NCBI GenBank assembly: GCA_017468085.1 | Contig: JAFUJR010000034.1 | Coordinates: 146,081 to 210,080 of the forward strand | Source: Clostridia bacterium | Lineage (GTDB): Bacteria; Bacillota; Clostridia; Christensenellales; Borkfalkiaceae | Length of the DNA: 64,000 nucleotides | Direction of reading: 5' to 3' | In this document: positions 54,182-62,211 of the stretch, piece after piece | Layout: every line of letters begins with the position of its first letter | How positions within the stretch are numbered: the stretch's first letter is position 1 | Notes under the pieces: model-generated | What the model was told of the DNA's origin: nothing | Database searches by the model: none | Seen by the model: only the letters and a program-made list of their open reading frames with translations | Made by a program: the position numbers and the translations under genes

Positions 54182-56401
54182 GCCGTTCTCCTCTTTATCT
54201 GCTATTTCTTTCTTTTTTCCAAAACGTGTAAGTCGAAGCGCGTTTGTTACAACGAACAACGAACTTAAACACATACTCAGCGCGCCCATCCAAGGCGCGA
54301 GCGTAATATTCGCAAACGCGAATGCGCCTGCCGCCACGGGAATGGCAATACAGTTATAGAAAAACGCCCAAAACAGATTTTGCTTGATATTTTTCACTGT
54401 TTTGCGGCTTAAATCAATCATTTTACCAACCAAACGTAAATCCCCGCGAGAAAGAATGATATCCGCCGCGTCCATCGCCACGTCTGTACCGTTGCCCATC
54501 GCCACGCCGATATCCGCCTCTTTTAAAGCGGGGCTGTCGTTGATACCGTCCCCGACCATCGCCACAAACCCGCCGACTTCGTGAATCCTCTGCACTGCCT
54601 CCGTCTTATTTTCGGGCAATGCCTCGGCAAAGTATTCGTCGATCCCGACCTCTTTTGCAATTGCTTTTGCGACGTTTTCGTTGTCGCCCGTGAGCATTGC
54701 CACACGGATATCGCGCGCACGCAAATCCGCAACCGCGCTCTTGCTTTCTTCCTTTAAAGTATCCGCAATCGCAAACACGGCAAGTAAACGCTTATCGTCG
54801 GCAAGGAAAACCGCCGTTTTTCCTACCTCGGAATATTTTTTCTCTAAGGCGTACGACGCTTTTTCTTCAATATTTCCAAGCAGACGACGGTTGCCTAAAT
54901 AATACGTTTTACCTTGATATTTCCCCTTTGCTCCTTTGCCCATTTCGTAGGAATAGTCTGTGATTTCAATCGTTTCGCCGCTTAATTTCTCTTCCGAATA
55001 CGCACGCACACACTCTGCAATGGGATGATTGGAATGGCTTTCGATGGCGAATGCAAGCGCATACGCCAAGCCCATATCCTTTATAAATATTTCTGCGTCG
55101 GTTACTTTGGGCTTTCCAACCGTCAACGTTGCCGTTTTATCGAGCAAAACGCAGTTAATACCTTTTGCTTTTTGCAGAGCTTCTGCGTCCTTGAACAATA
55201 TACCGAGCGCCATCCCTCTGCCCGTCGCCGCCATCACCGCCACGGGAGTGGCTAAACCAAGCGAGCAAGGACAAGAAATCACCAACACACAAATGCCGTA
55301 ATTTGCCGCTGAGGAAAGCTCGCCCGTACTCAAAAACCAAACGATAAATACGACAATGGCAATTACAGTTACCGACGGCACGAAAAACGCCGAGATTTTG
55401 TCGGCAATTTTCTGCAAAGGCGCTTTACTTGCGCCCGCCTCTTTGACCATTTTGACGATTTGTGAAAGAGTTGTGTCCGCGCCGACCTTTTCCGCGCAAA
55501 GCTTGATAAACCCGCTCTTCACAATATCTGCGCCCGTAACTTGGTCGTTTACCCCCACCTCAATAGGCATACTTTCGCCCGTGATTGCCGCTCTGTCGAC
55601 AAAGGCGTGTCCTTCGACGATTTTTCCATCAACAGGCACGTACTCGCCTTGTTTTACAATAAGAATATCGCCGACGGCTATATCGGAAAAAGGAATTTTT
55701 ACTCGTTCGCCGCCGCGCTCTACCGTAACGGTGTTCGGCATAAGTTTAATGAGCTTTTCAATCTCGTCGCCCGTTTTACGTTTAGATTTTTCCTCTAACC
55801 ACTTGCCGAGCGTTACCAAACCAAGTACCATCGCCGCCGATTCGTAGAAAAGGTGCGTATGTTCGCTCGCCTTTCCACAATAAATTAAAATTGTATAAAC
55901 GACGCTGTAAATATACGCCGCGCCCGCCCCCAAGGAAACAAGGGTATCCATATTGGGAACACGCTTAAAAAGCGCCTTTGTCCCGCTCGTGAAAAATTTA
56001 AAATTAATAACGATAACGATTAGCGCAAGCCCCATTTGCACGGACGCGGAAATTATCTTATTAGGTTGCGGTAAAAAACTGACCATCCCCCCCATAGAAA
56101 AATAGAGAAGCGGCAATAAAAAAATCACCGACAACAAAAAACGCTTTTTCAATTTGTTCGGTTGAGGTTTTGTTGCCGTTAAAGCACGCTCGTCGTAAAG
56201 TTTCGCGCCGTAACCAAGATCGATTACCGTTTGTATGATTTTTTCACGGGAAACGAGCTTTTCGTCGTATTCCACAAGCATATTTTCGCCCATAAGCGAA
56301 ACTTCTGCTTTGGTTACGCCTTCCAAACGCCCCACCGTCCGTTCTATCCCAGACGAGCAAGCCGCACAACTCATTCCCGTAACAGAAAACTTATCTTTCA
56401 T
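53972..56401 (-). CDS. copA: Copper-exporting P1B-type ATPase with N- and C-terminal metal-binding domains
   Basis: Membrane pump of 809 residues that exports Cu(I). An N-terminal HMA domain carries GMSCAAC. The membrane CPC motif is ISCPCSLGLATPVA. The actuator motif is TGES, and the ATP-binding domain has GDGINDSPALKEADIG. The phosphorylation loop reads DKTATLT instead of the near-invariant DKTGTLT. A second HMA domain with GMMCQRC is fused at the C-terminus (last 69 residues), an uncommon position, and has its own ribosome binding site and ATG. The start follows GGAG by 8 nt; the longer frame begins at a GTG. An arsR-type gene follows. Confidence 0.93.
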   Translation of the reverse strand: MKDKFSVTGMSCAACSSGIERTVGRLEGVTKAEVSLMGENMLVEYDEKLVSREKIIQTVIDLGYGAKLYDERALTATKPQPNKLKKRFLLSVIFLLPLLYFSMGGMVSFLPQPNKIISASVQMGLALIVIVINFKFFTSGTKALFKRVPNMDTLVSLGAGAAYIYSVVYTILIYCGKASEHTHLFYESAAMVLGLVTLGKWLEEKSKRKTGDEIEKLIKLMPNTVTVERGGERVKIPFSDIAVGDILIVKQGEYVPVDGKIVEGHAFVDRAAITGESMPIEVGVNDQVTGADIVKSGFIKLCAEKVGADTTLSQIVKMVKEAGASKAPLQKIADKISAFFVPSVTVIAIVVFIVWFLSTGELSSAANYGICVLVISCPCSLGLATPVAVMAATGRGMALGILFKDAEALQKAKGINCVLLDKTATLTVGKPKVTDAEIFIKDMGLAYALAFAIESHSNHPIAECVRAYSEEKLSGETIEITDYSYEMGKGAKGKYQGKTYYLGNRRLLGNIEEKASYALEKKYSEVGKTAVFLADDKRLLAVFAIADTLKEESKSAVADLRARDIRVAMLTGDNENVAKAIAKEVGIDEYFAEALPENKTEAVQRIHEVGGFVAMVGDGINDSPALKEADIGVAMGNGTDVAMDAADIILSRGDLRLVGKMIDLSRKTVKNIKQNLFWAFFYNCIAIPVAAGAFAFANITLAPWMGALSMCLSSLFVVTNALRLTRFGKKKEIADKEENGMKKTLKIDGMMCQRCVAHVNKALSGVQGVVSVDVNLKKKLAIVETDGSVTDEALVSAVTEAGYEVKKIS

Positions 56402-56420
56402 ATTATGCACTCCTATTTAT

Positions 56421-56449
56421 AGAGTAACACAAACGCGTCATAAAGTCAA
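56421..56449 (-). promoter_or_regulatory. copA promoter
   Basis: Minus strand: -35 TTGACT (56444-56449), 17-bp spacer, -10 TACTCT (56421-56426). Confidence 0.6.
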
Positions 56450-56461
56450 GCAAAATACAAT

Positions 56462-56477
56462 ATTAACCGAGGTTAAT
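56462..56477. promoter_or_regulatory. Palindrome upstream of the copA promoter
   Basis: ATTAACC, GA, GGTTAAT: perfect 7-bp arms 12 bp upstream of the -35. It is a candidate operator for the ArsR-type protein or another copper regulator. Confidence 0.5.
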
Positions 56478-56499
56478 TTTTTATACCTTCCTTTGTAAC

Positions 56500-56531
56500 G
56501 CAAAAAGACGGGCGCTATAAGCCACCCGTCT
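56500..56531 (-). terminator. Terminator after rpmF
   Basis: AGACGGG (56506-56512) and CCCGTCT (56525-56531) with an inner GC pair; the minus strand continues TTTTTG. Confidence 0.8.
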
Positions 56532-56555
56532 GATGAGATTCATAGACGAAATTGA

Positions 56556-56747
56556 TTAGTCGTTCTTTTCTGCTTTGGGAGGAACAACTTCTACGCCGTT
56601 GTAATAGCCGCAGTTCTTGCAAACTCTGTGTGCTTCTGCGTATTCGTGGCAATGAGGGCATTCAACGAGCGTTGCTGCCGTTGCCTTGTAATTTGCGAAT
56701 CTCTTATTCGTTCTGCTCTTAGATTGTTTATTCTTGGGTACTGCCAT
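56556..56747 (-). CDS. rpmF: 50S ribosomal protein L32
   Basis: A 63-residue ribosomal protein. MAVPKNKQSKSRTNKRFANYK is diagnostic (shown as MAVPKNKQSKSRTNKR), and a zinc ribbon CPHC...CKNC is complete. GAGGTG precedes the ATG. It follows yceD by 31 bp, the usual order. Confidence 0.97.
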   Translation of the reverse strand: MAVPKNKQSKSRTNKRFANYKATAATLVECPHCHEYAEAHRVCKNCGYYNGVEVVPPKAEKND

Positions 56748-56778
56748 TTTAACACCTCATGTTTTATTCTATCGTATT

Positions 56779-57198
56779 TTAAAAATCGGCTTGACCGTTA
56801 TAAGATATGCCCTCGCACTCCTCTTTGCATAAGATGACGTAAGGCATACTTGCCATGATTGCGTCCTCTACCGCTTGTTTTAAATCCACGACGCCGTTTG
56901 TATATCCGTAATCCTCGTAGTCCTTTCTCGGCTCGAAATACGCGTCCAATTCCCCTACGACGTTTGCCGCAACGGGTTTTAAGCAACGGGAGCAAGAACC
57001 TTGCAATCCATAGCTTACCGTACCGCGTATCTCGATGGAATCATCCTCGAAAAGCTCGTATTCAAAGGCAACTTTGACAGGACCGGTAAAACTTACCGAC
57101 GGGATTTGAATGAAAGTTTCGGGTGCAGAATATTCAAATTCCATGTTGCCCGTATACTTTTTTTGTGCGTTGATTTTTCTTATATCAATATGCATCAT
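56779..57198 (-). CDS. yceD: YceD-family protein (DUF177)
   Basis: A 139-residue protein of the YceD family, which is linked to 23S rRNA maturation in bacteria and plastids. The conserved CSRCLKP motif lies at about residue 73 and a second Cys near the C-terminus (LCKEEC) may complete a metal site. It has no Shine-Dalgarno sequence and its predicted leader is about 9-12 nt. A second ATG directly follows the first. It is co-transcribed with rpmF. Confidence 0.9.
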   Translation of the reverse strand: MMHIDIRKINAQKKYTGNMEFEYSAPETFIQIPSVSFTGPVKVAFEYELFEDDSIEIRGTVSYGLQGSCSRCLKPVAANVVGELDAYFEPRKDYEDYGYTNGVVDLKQAVEDAIMASMPYVILCKEECEGISYNGQADF

Positions 57199-57214
57199 AA
57201 AACCGACGTTTACA

Positions 57215-57243
57215 AGTATAGTATATTAAAAAGAGTTTGTCAA
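57215..57243 (-). promoter_or_regulatory. yceD-rpmF promoter
   Basis: Minus strand: -35 TTGACA (57238-57243), 17-bp spacer, -10 TATACT (57215-57220). The distance from the -10 to the ATG is 16 nt. Confidence 0.82.
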
Positions 57244-57271
57244 CTTTTTTTCATTGCATTTTTGCAAAAAT

Positions 57272-58465
57272 TTATAATAATTCTACCGTTTCTCGCGCAA
57301 TCACCAATTCTTCGTTGGTAGGAATAATAAGAACCTTCACCTTAGAATTCTTGCCCGTAATATCACGAATCGAGCCGTTATTCTTTTCCAAGTTCTTTTC
57401 TCTATCAATTTCCAAGCCAAGGTATTGCATATCTTTACAAATCGCTTCGCGCACGCAAGGCGTATTTTCACCTACGCCTGCCGTAAATACGATGCAATCG
57501 ACGCCGTTCATAGCCGCCGCATACGCGCCAACATACTTTTTACATGCATACGAAAACATATCCAAAGCAAGTTTTGCACGCTTATTTCCCTTATCTGTTG
57601 CAGCAGTAAGGTCTCTAAAATCGCTGGAAACTCCGGATATACCCGCTACGCCACACTTTTTGTTGAGATAAGTCATTGACTCGGAAATGGACAAGTTCTC
57701 TTTTTTTGCAATATATTCCAAAACGGCAGGATCAATATCCCCACTGCGCGTCCCCATAGGCACGCCTGCAAGCGGCGTAAAGCCCATGGACGTATCGATA
57801 CTCTTTCCGCCCTTAACCGCCGTGATTGACGAGCCGTTGCCGAGGTGGCAGGTAACAATTTTTAAATCCTTAACGTCTTTACCCATATATTTCGCCGCTT
57901 CTTGCGAAACGAATTTATGGCTCGTGCCGTGGAAGCCGTAACGGCGAACGGAATATTTTTCGTAGGTCTCGTAATCAATTGCGTACATATACGCGTAATC
58001 GGGCATTGTAAAATGGAAACTCGTATCGAAAACGAGTGCCATAGGCGTGTTGGGCATAGCCGCCAAACAAGCCTTGACGCCAACGAGCGCGGCGGGATTA
58101 TGTAAAGGCGCTAAATCGCTGAGCGCCCCAAACTTAGCAATACTGTCTTCGCTAACGAGGACGGGCTGTTTGAATACTTCCCCCGAAGCAACGGCGCGAT
58201 GACCTACCGCATCGATATCGGACATGGACGAAATCACGCCGATTTCCTTATCCGTCAATGCATTTAACACGAGCGAAACGGCAACCGTATGATCGGGCAT
58301 AGGTTGACAAATTACTTTTTCAATCCCCTTTGCTTTATGCGTGAGTTTCGAACCCTCAATGCCGATACGTTCGCAAGTACCTTTTGCGATTACGCTCTCT
58401 GTTTCCATATCAATAAGCTGATATTTTAAAGAAGAACTCCCCGAGTTAATAACCAAAACCTTCAT
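57272..58465 (-). CDS. ackA: Acetate kinase
   Basis: Converts acetyl phosphate and ADP to acetate and ATP, the energy-yielding end of fermentation. VLVINSGSSSLKYQL and FDTSFHFTMPDYAYMYAI are the two family signatures (the second given in part: FDTSFHFTMP). GNGSSITAVKGGKSIDTSMG and FTAGVGENTP complete the ASKHA fold. The 397 residues are standard. GAAGGTGAG precedes the ATG. It lies 12 bp after pta. Confidence 0.97.
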   Translation of the reverse strand: MKVLVINSGSSSLKYQLIDMETESVIAKGTCERIGIEGSKLTHKAKGIEKVICQPMPDHTVAVSLVLNALTDKEIGVISSMSDIDAVGHRAVASGEVFKQPVLVSEDSIAKFGALSDLAPLHNPAALVGVKACLAAMPNTPMALVFDTSFHFTMPDYAYMYAIDYETYEKYSVRRYGFHGTSHKFVSQEAAKYMGKDVKDLKIVTCHLGNGSSITAVKGGKSIDTSMGFTPLAGVPMGTRSGDIDPAVLEYIAKKENLSISESMTYLNKKCGVAGISGVSSDFRDLTAATDKGNKRAKLALDMFSYACKKYVGAYAAAMNGVDCIVFTAGVGENTPCVREAICKDMQYLGLEIDREKNLEKNNGSIRDITGKNSKVKVLIIPTNEELVIARETVELL

Positions 58466-58477
58466 TGTCTCACCTTC

Positions 58478-59476
58478 TTAAAGCTGCGTTTGCAATGCCG
58501 TAATTGCCACCGCCGCTACGATATCTTCTGCCTTGCAACCTCTGGAAAGATCGTTAATGGGCTTTGCAAAACCTTGACAGATGGGACCGACAGCCATAAA
58601 GCCGCCGAGACGTTCTGCGATTTTGTAGCCAATATTACCCGCTTGCAAATCGGGGAAAATAAATACGTTTGCATGACCTGCCACGTCGGAATCAGGCGCT
58701 TTTAACTGCGCTACGGAAGGCACGATTGCCGCGTCGAATTGAAGCTCGCCGTCGAGTTTTAATTCGGGCGCTTTTTCCTTTGCAATCTTCACCGCTTCCG
58801 CAACCATCGTTACGTTGTCGTGTTTTGCGCTCCCCTTCGTAGAGAAAGAAAGCATAGCGACTTTAGGTTCGATACCCGCGATTGCTTTTGCGGAGTTTGC
58901 CGTTGCGATTGCACAATCTGCCAAGCCCTCGCTTGTATACGTAGGGTTAAGACCGCAGTCCGCAAAAATGACTAAACCGTCGGTGCAATATTGGTTGCCC
59001 TGAGGAGGACAAATCATCAAATTGAAGCTGGAAACGGAAGAAACGCCCTTTGCCGTCTTGATAATTTGAAGGCCGGGACGAAGGGTATTTGCCGTGGAAT
59101 GACACGCGCCCGAAACCAAACCGTCTACGTCGCCCATTTGCAACATCATCGCGCCAAAATACGTGCCGTCCGTAAGCAATTTTGCCGCTTGGTCAGGAGT
59201 CATACCCTTGGACGCACGGAGTTCACAAAGTTTCGCATTGTAAGCTTCGAGCTTTTCAGAGGTGAGCGGATTAACGATGGTAACGCCCGTCAAATCTACG
59301 TCGGGATTCGCCGCTTTGATTTGTGCTTCGTCGCCGAGCAAGACGATTTTTGCTACGCCTTCTTTCGTCGCGTCAGCCGCCGCTTTTACGACGCGCTTGT
59401 CTTCGCCTTCGCAAAGAACGATTGTTTTTTGAAGGGCTTTTGCTTTCTGTTTAATTTCATCAAGAATATTTCTCAT
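58478..59476 (-). CDS. pta: Phosphate acetyltransferase
   Basis: Forms acetyl phosphate from acetyl-CoA and phosphate. This is the short 332-residue form without the N-terminal regulatory domains. Motifs include LCEGEDKRVVKAA, GLVSGACHSTANTLRPGLQI (given in part: GLVSGACHSTANT), and VFIFPDLQAGNIGYKIAERL. AAGGAG precedes the ATG. With ackA it forms a fermentation operon. Confidence 0.96.
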   Translation of the reverse strand: MRNILDEIKQKAKALQKTIVLCEGEDKRVVKAAADATKEGVAKIVLLGDEAQIKAANPDVDLTGVTIVNPLTSEKLEAYNAKLCELRASKGMTPDQAAKLLTDGTYFGAMMLQMGDVDGLVSGACHSTANTLRPGLQIIKTAKGVSSVSSFNLMICPPQGNQYCTDGLVIFADCGLNPTYTSEGLADCAIATANSAKAIAGIEPKVAMLSFSTKGSAKHDNVTMVAEAVKIAKEKAPELKLDGELQFDAAIVPSVAQLKAPDSDVAGHANVFIFPDLQAGNIGYKIAERLGGFMAVGPICQGFAKPINDLSRGCKAEDIVAAVAITALQTQL

Positions 59477-59519
59477 AATATTTCTCCTTGAAACGCTTTA
59501 TTTATTTTTTCTTTTCGTG

Positions 59520-59525
59520 TATAAT
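59520..59525 (+). promoter_or_regulatory. Possible tmcAL -10 element
   Basis: TATAAT at 59520-59525 with a weak -35 TTTATT (59497-59502) and a 17-bp spacer. The leader contains the dyad TGTAAA-N5-TTTACA (59532-59548). It overlaps the pta leader. Confidence 0.4.
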
Positions 59526-59557
59526 AGTGTTTGTAAAATAAATTTACATATAAGTAA

Positions 59558-59586
59558 ATTATACCACACAAATTTTGCAAAGTAAA
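59558..59586 (-). promoter_or_regulatory. pta-ackA promoter
   Basis: Minus strand: -35 TTTACT (59581-59586), 17-bp spacer, -10 TATAAT (59558-59563). Confidence 0.7.
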
Positions 59587-59604
59587 GAGAATAGGAAAAT
59601 AAAA

Positions 59605-60756
59605 ATGAAAATTTGTGCAATTATTTGCGAATATAATCCCTTGCATAACGGGCATCTGTACCATATCCGCGAGGCAAAAAGACTTTCGGGCGCGGATTGT
59701 ATATTGTGTTTGATGAGCGGGAATTTTGTACAGCGCGGCGAGGGAGCTATTCTCGACAAATTTACGCGCGCAAGACACGCCGTGCTTGCCGGCGCGGATA
59801 TCGTGATTGAATTACCCGCCGTTTACGCTACATCAAACGCGGAATTGTTTGCAACGGGCGCAGTGCAGCTCCTCTCTTCGATTCCGTCTGTAGAATATCT
59901 TTGTTTCGGGGCAGAAAATGCTGACGCCAACGCTTTTTTGCACGCCGCCGCTTTACTGAATAACGAACCGGAGGAAGTTTCTGCTCAAATCAAAAACCTT
60001 ACGGGCGAGGGTTGGAGCTTTGCCAAGGCACGCGCCGAGGCTTGGCAAAATCTTCTGCCCACCGATTTGATCCATTCCCCTAACAATATTTTGGGAATAG
60101 AATACACGCGAGCAATTTTAAAATTGAACACGAACATTTCCATTCTGCCTATTCCCCGTCTTGGCAACGGATATAATTCCAACTCGTTAAATGCAACATT
60201 TGCGTCCGCATCAGCAATTCGGAAAGCGGTTGACGACGGTGTCTCCGTCGAGAATTATATTCCAGAATACGTATTAAAAAACCTCCCTGCCGCAAATATG
60301 AACACGCTGGAATGCTTAGAAAAATATGCTTTGCTTACCAATACTACCGAACAAATTGTAAAGATCTGCGATTGCACCGAGGGTTTGGAAAATGCATTAA
60401 AAAAAGCTGCAACACAAGAAGGCACTTTGGCGGAACAATTGACCTCCGCGCGCTATACTTCGTCGCGCATCCGCAGAATTGCCCTGCAAAATCTTTTAAA
60501 AATTGAAGAATCCTTTATCCGCGACTGCCTTAAATCCAAGCTGTATTTACGCGTATTAGCAGTTAAAAAAGACCGCAAGGATATTTTAAGCGAATTGTCC
60601 AATGCGGAGTTCCCCCTTCTTTTGCGCGCGAAGGATGAAGATTCGTTGACGGAAACCGCAAAGAAATGTTTACAAACGGACTATTTTACCGAAAAGATTT
60701 ATGCAATTGCTTATAATTTTTACAAAAAAGAAAAAAATATATTCTGTGATGTATAA
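59605..60756 (+). CDS. tmcAL: tRNA(Met) cytidine acetate ligase
   Basis: Activates acetate with ATP and acetylates the wobble cytidine of elongator tRNA-Met. The nucleotidyltransferase motif CEYNPLHNGHLYHI and SGNFVQRGE open the protein, and the ASAIRKAV segment (the ISSTxIR-like position) follows. The start lies 10 codons inside the longest frame with AGGA 9 nt upstream, giving 383 residues. It is divergent from pta, a common arrangement in Firmicutes; acetate supply by Pta-AckA fits its substrate. Confidence 0.93.
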   Translation: MKICAIICEYNPLHNGHLYHIREAKRLSGADCILCLMSGNFVQRGEGAILDKFTRARHAVLAGADIVIELPAVYATSNAELFATGAVQLLSSIPSVEYLCFGAENADANAFLHAAALLNNEPEEVSAQIKNLTGEGWSFAKARAEAWQNLLPTDLIHSPNNILGIEYTRAILKLNTNISILPIPRLGNGYNSNSLNATFASASAIRKAVDDGVSVENYIPEYVLKNLPAANMNTLECLEKYALLTNTTEQIVKICDCTEGLENALKKAATQEGTLAEQLTSARYTSSRIRRIALQNLLKIEESFIRDCLKSKLYLRVLAVKKDRKDILSELSNAEFPLLLRAKDEDSLTETAKKCLQTDYFTEKIYAIAYNFYKKEKNIFCDV

Positions 60757-60783
60757 TTTTTTTTAAAAACGCCCTCAAAACGC

Positions 60784-60812
60784 TTGCTTTTTTCTTTTTA
60801 ATTAAGTATAAT
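60784..60812 (+). promoter_or_regulatory. Promoter of the tRNA-Thr locus
   Basis: -35 TTGCTT (60784-60789), 17-bp spacer, -10 TATAAT (60807-60812). It lies just before the partial tRNA copy, so the fragment would be transcribed together with the intact gene. Confidence 0.7.
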
Positions 60813-60840
60813 GATTAAGCTGTTCGATGAACGAGCGCTT

Positions 60841-60879
60841 GCTACTGTGGCTCATTCGGTAGAGCAGCTGATTCGTAAT
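60841..60879 (+). pseudogene. Truncated copy of the 5' half of tRNA-Thr
   Basis: These 39 nt match the first 39 nt of the intact tRNA-Thr at 61005 at 38 positions (T for G at position 15). The match ends in the anticodon loop just after CGTAAT. No 3' half with a T-arm or CCA follows. It resembles an attachment-site remnant or a decayed tandem copy. Confidence 0.8.
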
Positions 60880-60930
60880 TATTTAATTAACCAATCAGAA
60901 AGTTTGAAAACGAAACCCCAGAGCATAGAA

Positions 60931-60960
60931 AAGTTCTCTTTTTAATCGTTTTGAGAACTT
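60931..60960. repeat. Inverted repeat between the tRNA copies
   Basis: AAGTTCTC (60931-60938) and GAGAACTT (60953-60960) with a 14-nt T-rich loop. No T run follows, so it is unlikely to terminate transcription. Confidence 0.5.
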
Positions 60961-61004
60961 GCTAAAAATAAGTGTAAAAAACGATGTAAAAACTTCATCA
61001 AAAC

Positions 61005-61080
61005 GCTACTGTGGCTCAGTCGGTAGAGCAGCTGATTCGTAATCAGCAGGTCGCCGGTTCAAGTCCGGCCAGTAGCTCCA
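61005..61080 (+). tRNA. tRNA-Thr (anticodon CGT)
   Basis: A complete 76-nt cloverleaf with acceptor stem GCTACTG/CAGTAGC, the anticodon loop TTCGTAA (anticodon CGT), the T-loop TTCAAGT and an encoded CCA. It reads ACG codons. Confidence 0.96.
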
Positions 61081-61085
61081 AAAAG

Positions 61086-61112
61086 TGCTTGTCTTAATCG
61101 GCAAGCATTTTT
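61086..61112 (+). terminator. Terminator after tRNA-Thr
   Basis: TGCTTG (61086-61091) and CAAGCA (61102-61107) with a 10-nt loop, then TTTTTC. Confidence 0.75.
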
Positions 61113-61130
61113 CTTTATTCAAAAGCAAAA

Positions 61131-61161
61131 GGAAGTATCAAACGTAAGATACTTCCTCTTT
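61131..61161. terminator. Bidirectional terminator
   Basis: GGAAGTATC (61131-61139) pairs with GATACTTCC (61148-61156); TCTTTTT follows on the plus strand and TTTTGCTTTTG on the minus strand. It ends the XRE regulator gene. Confidence 0.85.
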
Positions 61162-61458
61162 TTATATTAGCTTCAATAACGCTTCTTTTTTATCGGGCGA
61201 AACAGATTGCAACTTTTCGATTATTTGTTTGTCTTGTTGGTATGCAGGAATCGAATAATAGAAAAATTCTTCAATAGTCGTATTACAAGCGTCTAATATT
61301 TCAAGCAACGTTTCAAATGTCGGTGCAAAGTTTTTGTTGGTTTCAAGCATATGGATATAGCCTGCATTCTTGCCTATTTCCAACGATAACTTTCGGGCTG
61401 ATAAGTTTGCTCGACAACGAATATAAGAAATTCTTTCAATCAATTCATTTAATGTCAT
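61162..61458 (-). CDS. XRE-family regulator
   Basis: A 98-residue repressor-type protein. The helix-turn-helix covers about residues 5-65 (SARKLSLEIGKNAGYIHMLE), followed by a short helical tail that probably mediates dimerisation. AAGGAG precedes the ATG. It faces a frameshifted gene across an AT-rich region with a 29-bp dyad, the usual layout of a regulator that controls its neighbour and itself. Its own promoter reads -35 TTAGCA (61515-61520), 16-bp spacer, -10 TATAAT (61493-61498). Confidence 0.85.
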   Translation of the reverse strand: MTLNELIERISYIRCRANLSARKLSLEIGKNAGYIHMLETNKNFAPTFETLLEILDACNTTIEEFFYYSIPAYQQDKQIIEKLQSVSPDKKEALLKLI

Positions 61459-61555
61459 AATAGTAAGCTCCTTGCAAGTTTACTCTACTAATATTATACT
61501 ACAAATCAAACGCTTGCTAATTGTAATCAATATGCCATATTTATTTACAACTAAA

Positions 61556-61584
61556 AATTATATCGTAATATACACGATATAATT
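61556..61584. promoter_or_regulatory. 29-bp operator-like dyad
   Basis: Perfect 11-bp arms AATTATATCGT (61556-61566) and ACGATATAATT (61574-61584) around 7 bp. The right arm overlaps the -35 of the plus-strand promoter. A further TATCGTA occurs at 61591-61597. It is a likely binding site for the divergent XRE regulator. Confidence 0.65.
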
Positions 61585-61611
61585 GACTTTTATCGTATTG
61601 TATGTTATAAT
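61583..61611 (+). promoter_or_regulatory. Promoter of the frameshifted gene
   Basis: -35 TTGACT (61583-61588), 17-bp spacer, -10 TATAAT (61606-61611). Confidence 0.75.
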
Positions 61612-61644
61612 TTATGCAAGAAATTCTCTAAAAGGAACATACAT

Positions 61645-62135
61645 ATGGAAACATTGAAACGGCAGAAATTCTCTTTATCGGCAGTAATCCGAATTATGAT
61701 GAGAATGAAAACTATCCTACAAAGTTATGGAACGACAAAGACATTATCTCTTTCTTTGAAAATCGTTTTCAAGTAATGCCTAAAAATAAGTATTCCCGTT
61801 ATTGGAAAGCTGTAATCGAATGGGCTGGACTTATTTTGAATAAAGAAAACGAAGATATGATTTTAAGCAAGATTGCTTTAACGGAAATCGTGCATTGTAA
61901 ATCTCATAGCGATAAAGAAATATCTCGAATTTGTAAAGCGCATTGTGTTGAGAAATGGCTCGAAAAAGTTTTATCGTTATTTGGCGGAAAATATATCGTC
62001 ATTGTCGGCGGTAAAGCAAAAGTATACGAAAAACTTATAAAAGCTATTGCAAAGGATAGAAAAGTCATTACTTCTAACTATCCCCTGTTTCAACGGAAAG
62101 AAGTTTTACGGGATAATATCTTGAAACAGCTATAA
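61645..62135 (+). pseudogene. Frameshifted gene for a uracil-DNA-glycosylase-like protein
   Basis: AAAGGA and an ATG at 61645 open a frame that fails, while the protein-like sequence lies in another frame from about 61650: AEILFIGSNPNYDENENYPT, then KLWNDKDIISFFENRF, and on to the end at 62135. No start codon exists in that frame before 61776. One more A in the run after ATGGAAA would join the two as MENIETAEILFIGSNP. ILFIGSNPN recalls the first motif of UDG-superfamily proteins; a later segment KYIVIVGGKAKVYEKLIKAI suits the same fold. The remaining 160 or so residues look intact. It could be a recent pseudogene, a phase-variable gene or a sequencing error. Confidence 0.65.
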
Positions 62136-62211
62136 GAAAGTAAATCCCCGTAGTGTACTTGTCTGAAAATACTTGATATAATTAAAAAATAAAACTATAA
62201 GGAGTTATATT

